Of a stretch of DNA of 64,000 nt, positions 1 through 11,440 are shown piece after piece; position 1 is the stretch's first letter; each line of letters starts with the position of its first letter. Origin of the DNA: Serinus canaria. Taxonomy: Eukaryota; Chordata; Aves; Passeriformes; Fringillidae. The stretch is from positions 30,156,093-30,220,092 of the forward strand of contig NC_066319.1 in NCBI RefSeq assembly GCF_022539315.1, given 5' to 3'. The notes under the pieces were generated by a model that saw only the letters and a program-made list of their open reading frames with translations, ran no database searches and was not told the DNA's origin. The position numbers and the translations under genes were made by a program.

Positions 1-2180
1 AGAATCCAAACCAAACTGTTCCAAGTCTGGTCTTAGGAGTGCTGCTGGTTCCTTGTGACCTGTCAGAAGCACTTTGCTCTTGCGCTCACACACCTCAGAG
101 AAGATCAATGATTGGCATCACTGCACAGGAACCCTGCTAGCAGCAGCCAGCTCTGTGCAGCACAGCTGGGGTTATTAAATGTCCAAATGGTTAGACAGAA
201 AGACTTCCTGGACTACTAAAAATTATGTGATAGATTAATTAGAGATGACATTTAGAAAGGATCTTCCATTGTAGTCCCAGAAAGTCTCAGATTTCACCTA
301 TAAAAGGGATGCTCTGACTGGCAGCTCAAGGGCCATACTTTGCCCAGAGAAAATTCCTTTACTTTGCTGGAAATGGGGAACATCTGCTAGTACTGCACGT
401 ATGGCTCAGCAGTTGAATGACCCCTGTAGTGCCTGTACATAATCAATTATGAAGAGTCAGGGCCTGCCATTCTTGTAACCACATGACCAGCAAGACAGGC
501 TGTGGGGAGCGGGCTGAAGAGGGATTTAGCCAGGATCACCTGGAAAGGCTCTATTGTCCCACCCATGGCTAGCATGTGTGGGGGAGCACACAGTTTGTTT
601 TACACTAGGCTGTTGGGTCAGACAGGGTCAGCTAGACAGTAGATCATACAGCTTTTAACTGTGTTCAAATCCTACAGAGCTTCATAGGAGATAGAAGGGC
701 AGGCTGGCATCAGCTGTATCAGTGTTGATAGCACACGCTGGCTTTTTTCTGTGTAGTAAGGGATTGTTTGCACTGTCTAAGAGCAGTTACTATACATAAG
801 CTAGGAAAAAAAGGTGCATTTTAACACACCAAGCCCAGACACAGTAAGTCCTGGTTTTGCCAAACATCTTCACAGCTGCTTTATAGGCACTCGCTTTTGA
901 GTTCCTGAGCCCCAATTAGATGGCCAACGCCCCAGAGCAGCTGATAGCTGGAATGAGATATACAGCAGCCAGGGTGCTAAGCAGGGAAATACCAGAGGAG
1001 AGGAGGAAGGCTGGGGTGAGTGTGGAGCCTTATTGTTCCCTAGAACTTTAGGATTTGAGTGGCCTTGAGTTAGGTACCTGCTACTTACAATGGGTATTTA
1101 TGGCCACCGAGTTATTTCCTAAGAGTAGTCATCCCTTTGGACACAAATAACTGGCTCATCAGGCACGTACTTGACATTGTAACCAACCTAATCATTAGAG
1201 CAAAGGACAAGATAGAGCAGCTGTAACCACGTTCATTCAAAAGCAAGGCTAGAAGATGAGAGAGCCACATGCCTCCTGTGTCATTTCTGGTGGATAGCTA
1301 CCATACCAGGAAATGTCAAGAAACAAAGAGGCATCCTTGAATCCTGGCCTTGCTCATCCTCACAGCTCCTGCAAATTCTGTTATGTTAAGTATGGTGTGG
1401 CACAAGCCTGGCAGTGACTTGGAGTGTGTGAAAGCCATCATGCCTAGTAGGCTGTGTGAAGTCCTTATTCATGTCCCTTCCACACCTGTAAGTCAGTCAC
1501 ACTGTGAACAAAGGCACACATAAGAAAAATTAAACACTTGGAAGAACTTTTCCTAAATTTCCATCTCTTCAAAGTCTGTGTGTACAGTCAGTCTTGTTTA
1601 GGTTATACATGAATAGCACAGACTCATTTGTAACACTCTGTACTCTTTGTAACCCTTTGTACTGCACACCTGCCTGACCACACAACCACACAATCTCCTT
1701 GCACCTCCGCTCTGGCCATCTCTGGCTGTTCTAGTTGAATCACAGCACCAGCTTTGCTAACAGTATATTTTCACTGTGGTTGTGTGAGGGACTATCAGTA
1801 CCAGCAATGCCAAATACCTGGCAGCCAAGAACCAAGCCACAAAAAAAGCACCAGAGTTTTCTTGAAAACTACATTTGTAAGAAGTAATAACTGTATAGTA
1901 GGATTCATTCTACCTGACTTCTTGCATTTCAGTATTGAGACTTCCTTCCAAGTTTTCTCCTACGTCACCATGGTTAGGAATAATATTTTGGTCCATGCTC
2001 TGGGTGTGCCAGAAACCACTAGATAGCTAGAGGCTCACAATGGATTGTTTGAATTGACAGTGTTGTTCAGCTGTTTATAAGACTATCTGGCATTTAAACC
2101 CAGTGCATGAAAAAATCTGAAGTGGGTAGAAAATGCTGTTAGACTGGAATGGTAGCTGACTTTGCAAAGGTGTAAAGTGC
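1..2180. other. Intergenic DNA, no gene seen
   Basis: No exon with recognisable protein similarity was found on either strand. Base composition is ordinary and AT-leaning. A TATA-like motif (TATAAAAG, 299-306) has no convincing transcription unit behind it. Confidence 0.6.
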
Positions 2181-2189
2181 AGTGAAGGA

Positions 2190-2350
2190 TGAGTGGTGCC
2201 AGCTGCCTGCATGGTCCCTTGCCTGCCATGGACTTCCTGTGTGGCCTTGGGCAAGTCACATGGCTTCCTTGGGCTTTAGTTCCTTATCATTGCAAAACAT
2301 AGAGCATCTGCTTACTACACAGAGGTGCTGGGGAGATCCATGCTCCAAGG
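2190..2350 (+). mobile_element. MIR-like (CORE-SINE) fragment
   Basis: The stretch around 2232-2290 matches the diagnostic middle of MIR SINEs: a 'tgtgtggccttgggcaagtc' block followed by a cytosine-rich segment and 'agttcctta'. The following 'cattgcaaaac' corresponds to the 'atctgtaaaatg' part of the family. It is an old, diverged, non-autonomous element with no coding capacity. The assignment rests on memory of the family consensus. Confidence 0.65.
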
Positions 2351-3289
2351 GAGATGTGTCGAGGCAGTTGGGTTTCTAAGATTTATTCTACAGGGTCAGA
2401 GCAATAGAGAGCCTCTAAAGTACTGGTTAGCCTCCATTCAGAAATGGAAATTGTTTATCGTGTTAAAACTGTTTCAGGAAATCAAGATATTAAGTAAAAT
2501 ATTTCCCTTCCTCCCTCTCCCCCCTCCCAAAAAAAAAAGCTACAACTTGATACTGCTGAAACACCTTATAAAATCTCACCTGTCTATTTCATTAGCTTTC
2601 CCTTCAGTCTTTGCACTTCAGGGGAAATAGCTCATATAGCTTGCAGCGCTGCCTAAATTCGGGTGAGATGTGTTAGTGAGGCTTTCAAACAGTCAGTCTG
2701 GTCTCGTGGCAGGAAAGAGAAGCCAGGCTCTGCCAGTGAGACTCTGCCTCACAAGCCCCAGCTGGGGAAGTAGCTCTGTGTGAGCAGTATTGGGGACCCT
2801 GTGCCTCAGAGCACCACTCTGGGTCTGGCTGCCTTGGAGCTCACTTTACCTCCTGTCAGCGTCTTTCACTTCGTCCCGTGGGTCTGTAACGAAGCTGAGT
2901 AACAAACACAATAAAGATGGACCTAAAGGACCATGTTTTGTAATCAACCCTCCAAAACTTTTGTGGGTTAACAACACGGTTCCACTTTTGACTCATCTCT
3001 AGAAATGAGCCTCCTTTCTTTCTGCCAAAAAAGGTGACCTGCCAGCCAGTCTGACGCAAGGTAATTTGTCCTGTTTATCTGATGACTTCGATAAGGCATA
3101 GAGATTACTGCTCTTCCTTCATCCTCAAGTACCAAGTTGTTTATATGCTGTAATCCCGAGTGACTTTTTTTTACAGTGAGAGCTTGAATGTGACCATAAT
3201 TTGGAGGAAAATCTTGGTTGTAAAACTAAAAAAAGCACTTTAAATACGTTCTTGGTGTATTTTCTTCCATCTTGCACATTATCCCTAGT

Positions 3290-3620
3290 CGTGGCCCCTC
3301 TCAGCAGTCACGAGATAAGCTTCGAAGAAACAAGGTTGTTGATTGACGGCTCATTAGAAGTTGCAAGGGCAACAAAAGGGAGCCTGCAGCAGCTCACCGC
3401 CTGCCTGGCTGTGAGGACGCTGGTCAGCACTGGCCTGAGAGGAACAAAGACCGCGGGAGACACTGGAGGAAAACAACATGAAATTTTCATGGTGTGCGAG
3501 AAAGGCCAGGTGTAATGGATCGGGGCCAAAGCCTCCCCTGCCCCCACGGCCCCGCCGCATAGATTGACTTGCTATATTTAGGCACTCACGGAGAGCATAG
3601 GTTGTGCCACTTGGCACGTA
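3290..3620. promoter_or_regulatory. Candidate conserved regulatory element
   Basis: This island is richer in GC and CpG than its AT-leaning surroundings and contains clustered motif matches. They are a PBX/MEIS-like TGATTGACGG (3340-3349), an RFX X-box-like GTTGCAAGGGCAAC (3360-3373, 12 of 14 against the palindromic consensus) and a perfect MEF2 site CTATATTTAG (3572-3581). It lies about 11 kb upstream of the BMF promoter. Enhancer function is inferred from motif density only. Confidence 0.35.
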
Positions 3621-5380
3621 CACGCGCGCACAAATCCAAGGTACCCTGACTTCTCTATGCCAGACTGAATTTATCTGTCAATCCATTTAGAAATGAAGAG
3701 CTCCAAGTACATACAGTGTTAATATCTGTACATATTAGATGTCACGGCTCCAGCCTTAGATAAGGTCACACACTGAGCCAAACTCACCCCTGCAGTGTAA
3801 GCCAGGGGAGGCTTACAAGGAATGAATTTGGCTTAATGTGCCTGCCTGTAGTTATGTTTGTTTTTACAAATCTTGTTTATCCTTCGTGTAAGCATTTCCT
3901 CCTAGTTAGGAGACTTCTACAAGGCACACACCAATCCACCTTCAACCCACAAACTGGGGTGTCTGCTTCTTCAGCTTTCCACAGGGGGTCTTTCAAGCCC
4001 CCTGATTCAAGTGCTGAAGGGCACTTGCTCATCAGACATGCTGGCTGGTGACAGCCTTCCCTCAATCCTCTCAGAGCAAAACAGTAGAGACATGTTCATA
4101 ACAAATGCATGCAAAGAAAATTAGCCTTTGCCCTTTGTATACAGAGTCATCCGAAAATAGTTGCAAGTGAGTTTTAGTTAAAATTTTTCAGTGGAATCTT
4201 TTTGCTCAAATTCCCTCTTTTCCATGCTGAGGAGAATAGGAGAATTCTGTTTGAGGTGTAGGTATGTGGGCCCGATGTCAAAAATCAAATTTTAGTTCTA
4301 GAAGGTCACTTAGACTTCTTCAGTAAGTGCTCAAAAAAGAACAGTTATCTGCCTTATCTAGTAGTTATCTAACTTCCAGTTATGTGTTTTTCCTGAATAG
4401 TCAAATACAGGGCTTTACATTTATCTCTTGTAAGCTTTCATACTACTACAAATTCACTATGAAAGTGGATCAAAATTCCTGGACTTTTTTTTTTTTTCAT
4501 TTTAATACATTAAATACATGCAGAAACATTTCTAGCATACTCCTAAATGTGGAACACCCAGTAGAAACACTAGACTTGAAGAGAAAATCAGATTGTAGAG
4601 GTGGTGTGCAACAAGGTGCCATTAGATTATTTAACTTAGAAACTCACATGCTGCTGGAATTTAGGTAACACTTCTGGTTGTATTAAGACTTTACAGGTTG
4701 AAGAGAGCCAGTATTTTATGAAATGGATAAAATGACACAAAGACAACATCTTGCCATGGGATTTACTGATAAAACTTAAACCTATTACCCCTGTTCTTCA
4801 GTAAGCATAACTTATTATTAGATTTTGTTAATTTAGTAGTGTTATGTGAGCATAAAATTGGGATAAACACAGATGTAATTTGGAACTTGACTTTAATAAA
4901 ATTCCTTGTCCTATAACACACAATAACCATTTTCATATTTTTAATATGCTTTCTCTTCAGTTCTTGAAGAGCTATAAGGGTAATGCTTAAAACTGAATCT
5001 TTTTTTAGCAATAGAAAGTTTGAGTCCTGAGTCCAGGCAAGGTGATTTGCCTAAGATTGCCTGTAGATTCATTTTGAGTCATCTTTCATTCCTTTGTTCT
5101 GCCTTCAGCTCATGCCAGATCTAATTTTGCTTTCACTTAAGAATTGAATTTACTTGTAGTTAGCTCTTCAGAAAAACTTCCAAAGTGTTATCTGCTGTAA
5201 ACCACAATGAATTACTAAGGATTGAAGTTTGCATACAGAAATCTGCTGATATCAGTAGAAGTTTGGGGATGGGGAAAGGGAACTCTGAGAGAATCACCTA
5301 TCACGCAGCTATAGCAGAAAGCATGTACAGAGTTGCAATCGCAGCACAGTGATACACGCAAAAAGGCGTGAGATGTAACC
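3621..5380. other. Intergenic DNA
   Basis: No gene is recognised. It contains a short poly-T run near 4485-4497 and a weak minus-strand MIR-like stretch around 5020-5080 ('caaggtgatttgcctaagat' resembles the complement of the MIR core). Nothing else stands out. Confidence 0.5.
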
Positions 5381-5399
5381 TTTCTCCTGTATTGTAACC

Positions 5400-5780
5400 C
5401 ACCCCTTCCCAGAGCGGCCGCAGTGAATTGAAAGGAAATATTAAGCAGGCTGCGCATTCTTCAGCCGCGGGGCCGTGTGCGCTTCCTCGGGTCCTGCACC
5501 ACACAAAGGCGAGCGCGGCTCCGCGGGGACCCGGCGGTCCCGGGGGGGCCCTGTGCGGGAGCTGCCATATCCCTCCATTGTGATTTCCCCTCGAAAATAG
5601 TCCACCGCTTTACAAAAAGCCCAAAACACAATAGTGTGACTCAGCAGTTCGGACCTGCAGGCCACCAAGCCGGCTCTGTAAAGATCTTGTTGCTTGAGAG
5701 GGAAGGAGGGAAGATTCCAGCGCTGCCTGCTTTTGGACCTCACTTTGCCGTCAGCCTTGGGTAAAGGTGACTATTGTCAG
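5400..5780. promoter_or_regulatory. Small CpG island, candidate enhancer or promoter
   Basis: A dense CpG cluster (about 5415-5560, including a NotI site) is followed by an AT-richer block. That block has a SOX-like CATTGTG, an NF-kB-like half (complement of TTTCCCC, near 5584) and a strong MARE/antioxidant-response core TGACTCAGCA (5637-5646). Unmethylated-type CpG density in otherwise CpG-poor DNA suggests a regulatory element. It is about 9 kb upstream of BMF exon 1; no associated transcript can be shown. Confidence 0.4.
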
Positions 5781-7065
5781 TGCTGCGCTGAGCTGCCAGG
5801 GGCCCACAGACACCTCAGCCTGGCAGATGCTGAAAGAACAGGCTTTCAAGGAAAACACACATAGAAATCACACAATTGTCAAACCTGCCCCGTGATTTTG
5901 GAAAGCCAGCTGGCATCTCAGACTGATACCACAAATCATTAGGCAGGCAGATGAGGCAGCTATCTCAGCTTTGCTATCAATAAAGTAGGTCAGGCACTTG
6001 CTTGCCAGCCTCTCAGTTACCATAACAATACTATTTGTAACACACTTCGACAACAAAAAGCACCAAAGCTAGAAACTACAGCTAGTAACACTGTGGCTGT
6101 GCTGGGGGCCAGTCGTGGGTCCCCTTCCTGGGCAGGAAAGAGAAAAATGAGACCAGGTGGTGGTAGAAAGCAAAGAGACTGGCAGAGCAGCAAAGCTGAT
6201 GAGAGGAAGAAAAGACAAGAAGGGAGGCAACATCAGCAAATAAGCAGAGAGGTGAAAAAGTAGCAGAAAACTTTAACAAAAGAAAGGGGGAAAAGAATAT
6301 GAAAGTCTATTTAACCAGAAAAATAGTCCCTCTGGCTAGTCGCCCTAGAAGGGGAGTGATGACTTAGGTCAGAAGAGGGGCTGTGCAGCACCAGAGGGGA
6401 GGGCAGTGTGTGAACAAACCCACTTCCCCAGGGAGCAAGCAAACCAACCCAGACTCACAAATACAGAGAGGCAGGGCACTGCCTGCCCATCTGCTCACAG
6501 CTTCCCCCTGCCCCTTGCCTTGCAGGCACTGAAAAGTGGGATGCACATCTCTCAGCCACTGCCTGCCTCTGCACTCACTGGCTTCTCCTCACTTCTTCTT
6601 CCTCTCCTCCTGCCATTCCTCTGAAGCCAGCAGTGAGCCTGCTATCTATGTGAAATGCTCAGGAAAGCTTCTATTGCCTCAAGCTTCTGAACGGTTGCCT
6701 GATTGCCTTTCAACCTCCCCACTTTTGTTCCTCACTTGTTTTCCTCCTAAGTTTGCTTCTAATCAAAAGTTATGGGCAAGATTTTAAAATCTTTTAAAAG
6801 GCAATACTCAGGTGGGACTTTTGTACCCAAGGTACAGATGGAGATTTGAAAACCGACCATTCGGGGTTTGGGACTTTCCAGTAAAGCAGCCCTTTGAACC
6901 ACAGTGCTATTTGTTCAATTGCAGACTGTTTTTTTCCGTGGAATTTTTTTTAAGCCATTAAGTCTCCCTTTAAAGAGCAGACAACTTTTGTGCTACACTG
7001 TTTTTTGGTGGGGCTTTTTTGTTTGTTACAGACTGCTCCATTTTCCCCGAGTGCCCCCCCAAATT
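5781..7065. other. Intergenic DNA
   Basis: No gene or recognisable transposon was found. Open frames here are short and lack family resemblance. Confidence 0.5.
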
Positions 7066-7285
7066 CCTCTCCTCTCCTCTCCTCTCCTCTCCTCTCCTCT
7101 CCTCTCCTCTCCTCTCCTCTCCTCTCCTCTCCTCTCCTCTCCTCTCCTCTCCTCTCCTCTCCTCTCCTCTCCTCTCCTCTCCTCTCCTCTCCTCTCCTCT
7201 CCTCTCCTCTCCTCTCCTCTCCTCTCCTCTCCTCTCCTCTCCTCTCCTCTCCTCTCCTCTCCCTCTCCTCCCCTCCCCTCCCTCC
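7066..7285 (+). repeat. (CCTCT)n pentanucleotide microsatellite
   Basis: There are thirty-nine perfect CCTCT units from 7066 to 7260, followed by a degenerate CT-rich tail (CCCTCTCCTCCCC and similar) to about 7285. The strand is wholly pyrimidine, so the duplex has mirror symmetry suited to intramolecular triplex formation. Because 5 is not a multiple of 3 and the unit has no stop, all frames on both strands are open. The Leu-Ser-Pro and Arg-Gly-Glu 'proteins' read from it are artefacts. Confidence 0.97.
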
Positions 7286-9565
7286 TTTCAAAAATAGATC
7301 ATTCAAATAATTGGAGGCAAGTAATGAAAACTGGTCCAGAGAGTTTCATGTTCTATTATGAGTTTTCCACATGTGTCAATCTGCTCTGCTGCTGCAAACC
7401 CCCAGCACCAGGCAGGGAGGGAGGATGGGAGCTTGAAGGAAGACAACCTCCCTTTAACAGAAAGGACAAAAGTACTACTTGCCTCCTGCTGGCACGTTTT
7501 GAAGGAACTCAGCATGTTTTTCACCACAGAATTGTCCATCTACTACTGTACACCTGTAGAACCTGAAGCACAAACCATGTGAGTGGAACCTACTGCAGCA
7601 TTGCATCTTTTGTAGAGCTGGGATGCAAGCATCTCCTCACCATTTCTCTGCCCTGTGCAGCTCTTCCTCCCCTTGTCTGTCCCTGTAGTGGATGACTTGC
7701 TGGACTTTGATGAGGTAGCCACAAAAATGAAACAAAGATTGCAAAAAAGAAATAGCAAACACCTCTCCAGATTTAAGGAGATACTTTACTGTAGTTTTGT
7801 AAGAGGATCTCATCTATCTCTTTAATAAGTAAAGAATTTGGGTGACACAGGACCTTCTTGTCTCCAGTGGAGAACATTTTTTTCCCAGGGAACCTGAAGC
7901 TCAGTTATTAAAAATGAAAATCTGTCTCAGCCTTTCAAGTCTGTTCTTGGAAACACCAGCCCTTAAAAAGGGGAGAGTTAAAAAGGAGCCAAACAGAGGG
8001 ACCTTTTCCAGATAAAGCTTTCCTGTGATCTTGGTATCGGGACAGACGGCGGCACTCGGCTGCAGAGAGGAGAAAAGGTGAGCTCAATTGCTTTTTACAT
8101 ATCACCGAAAATGCTGTGTTTCCTCTTTGGAATTGCTGCCCACCTGGAGTGCAGAGCTGCATATGCACAATTAAAACCCAAAGAAAACCCTCTTCCCAAA
8201 AGTGCCTTATGCAACTCCCCAGGCTGGTGTGGGAAAGGGGTTTTCACGAGCATTAGAGATACTGTGATGAACTGGTGAATCATTAGTTGCAAACATTCCT
8301 TCAGGAAAATTGTAAAGCAGCATCCTGTTCTGCCAAATTATTTTCAGACTTGTTTTCCAGGCTTTGACATTTATCAAGAACTTGTTTGGTTTTTTTTCCC
8401 ACCCAAACTGTAAAGTCTATCCATTCTAGTTGTACTGGCATTTGGAGATGATTTGCCAGTGGATTCACTGGAAGAAGAATAAGGTCCTCAGTTTTATGTT
8501 AGTTGTCATAAGTATGCATTAAAATATACTGCATTTAAAATTAATACAGTGAAAACAAAAACTCAAGGCAGCAAAATGAAATTTTTCTACAGAAAGTAGG
8601 ATTTTTTTGCCTACATAGTAAACTTAAATTTTTGTGGTTTATAAAAAAAGTTTCTAACACAAGGAGAGCACAATGTTGTCATTAACTGAAGAAAATAAAG
8701 ACAAAGATCAAAAATTACTTGAAGAATATTCTCTGGCTGGTGAAACAGGGAACACCATAGATTTACATATGAAAATTGAGGGTCTGAATTTGCAAATAAC
8801 AGTGTCCCTAGACAGATTCTTCTAAAATGTATTCTGAGCTGACTGAATAGTCAATGTCCTGTAAGCCCTTTAAGATAGGAAAACTTGCAAAGGAGGAAAA
8901 GAATATACTTTTCTATCCTATATTTTTAATCTTTCTTTTCATATATTTAAATTTTCACATTTAAATAAAGTGAAATACTCAGCAGCTTCTAGCACTAGAT
9001 CTTCCTTTTGAACTATTGACAGAATTGGGCAATTCTGGTTTTATATTCACTTTTACTTTCTAGCTTCAGTTTTAATTTTATTGCATCTAGGACTTAATGC
9101 TCCAGTGTACTGAACACCCTGAATGGTCCTGTATTGCAACATAAACAGTCAGCACAAGGGGTCAAATTTCTCCGCTTTACTGTCACATTTAGGATAGCTG
9201 AGTGCTACTTTTCCACCATTTTCTATCCAAATATGAATGATTTTGAGGTCAAACCTCAATAAATAACACTGAACACTTACCAAAATAAATGAATTCTCTG
9301 CTGGTTCCAGCCAAAGGTCCACACAGCACAACACACAGTTTCTGGCAGTTGTTTGCCAAAACATGTGACACACGTAAATGTGATGTTCCTCTTCTGCATG
9401 ATGACAACAATACAACAACATCTACAGGACAACAACATCTGTATGGGGATCTTGCACAATGTACTTTGTTAGGACCTGATACTGCAAGGACTTCTCTGTT
9501 TGATGACCTGTGAGTAGCACTGAGAATAATGAAAAAGCTGAGAATCTTGAATCTATATATGTGGC
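7286..9565. other. Intergenic DNA
   Basis: No coding exon is recognised. A segment at 7889-8077 is bordered by a good acceptor (TTTTTTTCCCAG) and a good donor (AAAAG|GTGAGC) and could be an exon of a non-coding transcript. From 8500 to 9130 the DNA is strongly AT-rich. Confidence 0.45.
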
Positions 9566-9628
9566 CCAAGATAGGAACAATCACTGTCATTGGTTTTAAA
9601 ATAAATGACAGTGATTGTTCCCATCTGG
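9566..9628. repeat. Near-perfect hairpin (inverted repeat), miRNA-precursor-like
   Basis: An 18-bp perfect inverted repeat has its arms at 9574-9591 (GGAACAATCACTGTCATT) and 9604-9621, separated by a 12-nt loop. After one A-C mismatch the pairing continues for four more bases (9569-9572 with 9623-9626). After a one-base bulge it continues for two G-C pairs. The folded length of 63 nt with a short loop is the size and shape of a pre-miRNA. It could also be a quasi-palindrome left by template switching, or a relic of a small DNA transposon. The sequence is not one I recognise as a named miRNA. Confidence 0.6.
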
Positions 9629-9699
9629 AAGAAATAGATTTGGGAAGTTTTTAAAGAATGTAATAAAAATGTGTCCCTTAGGTATTTTGAACTTGAGAT

Positions 9700-9893
9700 T
9701 CCAAAAGAATTTTCCACCCTAGCTGATTTGCACTGGTACAGGTTGGTAAGGGAGGTAATGGAGTCTCCATTCCTGGAAATAGTCTAAAGGCATCTGGACA
9801 TGGTGTAGGTGGCTTTGCCTGAGCAGTGGGGTTGGACCAGATTATCTCCAGGGACCCCTTCTCCCTCAGCAGTTTTGCAGTTCTGTGATAACT
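9700..9893 (+). mobile_element. CR1 LINE 3' end fragment
   Basis: The stretch 9755-9893 follows the CR1 3'UTR. It has 'ggagtctccattcctggaaat', then a 'ggcatctggacatggtgtag' region, then the hallmark 'gcagtggggttggaccag', 'atctccaggga' and a terminal 'ttctgtgat' typical of the CR1 3' tail. CR1 elements are commonly truncated at the 5' end, as here, and no reverse-transcriptase frame remains. CR1 is the dominant LINE family of birds, which supports the organism call. Confidence 0.85.
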
Positions 9894-10606
9894 GAGCTCC
9901 TAAATCAAATACTCTCAACCAGGCAGGGAACCCTTGCAGGCAGTGAAGTGTGGTGTCAAGCCCCAAGCTTACACATTACCCAGCTGTGACATTTAGCAGC
10001 ACCATAACTTTTCATGCAGTGAGATAAAGACCTGATTCTGCCCTGCCCTGATTTATCTGGTGAGTCCTGAGTATAGTCAGTGTCCATTAACAATTACAGT
10101 CAAAAATGATCTTGATCTTACCCCTCTGAACTCAGCTTGTCTTTGCAAGGAGTGGATCAGGCCTTTACGGAATGAGGCTGCAACTCTGTAAAGATCAGAT
10201 ACAGATTGTCCTTTAATATAGCCCTCATGAAATCCCAGTAGTGGAGTCAAATATCTGAGGAAGTTTATGCTGCAGGAATTAGTCCAGAATCCAAGAAAGG
10301 AAGATGATGAAGAAGAAGAGAAGTCCTAAGAATGAATGGGAAAAAGCAACAGAGAGTGCACAGGAGTACAGAATTAGGAAGAAAATCATGGGCAATGGAA
10401 GAAACACAGAGATGTGAACAAATGCTGTTGTTTGGTCTCTATTTTATTTTTTTCTTTTTTCAAAAAAAAAAAAAAAAAAGGGAAAAGAAATCTTCTTGGG
10501 AACTTCCCCCTACATCATTAGCAGGCAGAAAAAATTCTGTCTGCGCAAAATGTCTGTAGAATTGGACAACTGCTTAGGGAAGAAGAAAGTGTATAGCAAG
10601 TGTTTT
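9894..10606. other. Intergenic DNA with an A-tract
   Basis: No gene is seen. It contains a T-rich then A17 tract (about 10441-10478) just before the large purine tract. Confidence 0.5.
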
Positions 10607-11440
10607 TGAGAGGGGAGGGAAGAAGGATTAGGAGGAGGGAGGAGGGTAGAGGGAGGTACTGGTAAGGAGGAGGGTGGGAGGGATTTGGGAGGGGAGGAGA
10701 AGAGGGAGCTGGGACCGGGAGGGGAGGGAGGGAGGAGGAGGGGACGGAAGGAAGGAAGGAAGGAGTAGGAGGAAGGAGGGAAGGAGGAAGGAAGGAAGAA
10801 GGAAGGGGAAGGCAAGGCAGGACAGGAAGGAAGGAAGGAAGGGCAGGAAGGACAAGCAAGGGAAGGAAGAGACCAGGACAGAGGAGAGGACCGGGAACGA
10901 GAAGGAAGAGAGGAAGGACAGAGGAAGGAAGGAAGAGGGAAGGAAGGAAGGAATGGAACAGGAGGGGAAGGAAAAGGAAGGAAGGAGGGAAGGAAGGATA
11001 GGAAGGAAGGACAGGAAGGAAGGAGGAAGGAAGAGGAAGGAAAAGGAGGAAAGGAGAAGGAAGGAAGGAGGAAAGGAAAGGAAAGGAAGGAAGGAAGGAA
11101 GAAGGAAGAAGGAAGGAAAAGGAAACGAAGGAAAGAAAAGGAAGGGAAAGAAAAAAAAGAAAAAAGAAAGGAAAAAAGGAAAAGACAAGAAAAGAGAAAG
11201 AACAAGAGAGAAAAGAAAAAGCAAAGGGAAGGAGGAACGGAAAGAGAGAGGGAGAAGGGAACAAAGAGAAGAAAGGAAGGAAGAGAAAGAAAAAAGAAAA
11301 AAGAAAAAGAAAAGAAAAGAAAAGAAAAGAAAGAAAAACAAAAGAAAAGAAAAGAAAAGAAAAGAAAAGAAAAGAAAAGAAAAGAAAAGAAAAGAAAAGA
11401 AAAAGAAAAGAAAAGAAAAAGAAAAGAAAAAGAAAAGAAA
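10607..11440 (+). repeat. Long polypurine tract (GGA/GGAA/GAAAA)n
   Basis: About 830 bp are almost entirely purine on the + strand. Composition grades from GGGA/GGAGG-rich (10607-10750) through GGAAGG repeats (10750-11110) to AAAAG pentamers (about 11300-11440), and purity rises to the right. This looks like several overlapping microsatellite expansions. Long low-complexity frames of Ser/Phe/Pro or Lys/Glu/Arg through it are artefacts of the composition. Such tracts can form H-DNA and are often mis-assembled or variable in length. Confidence 0.95.

Noticed and set aside
6904..7566. 220-codon and overlapping frames rich in Leu-Ser-Pro
   Set aside because: Produced by the CCTCT microsatellite.
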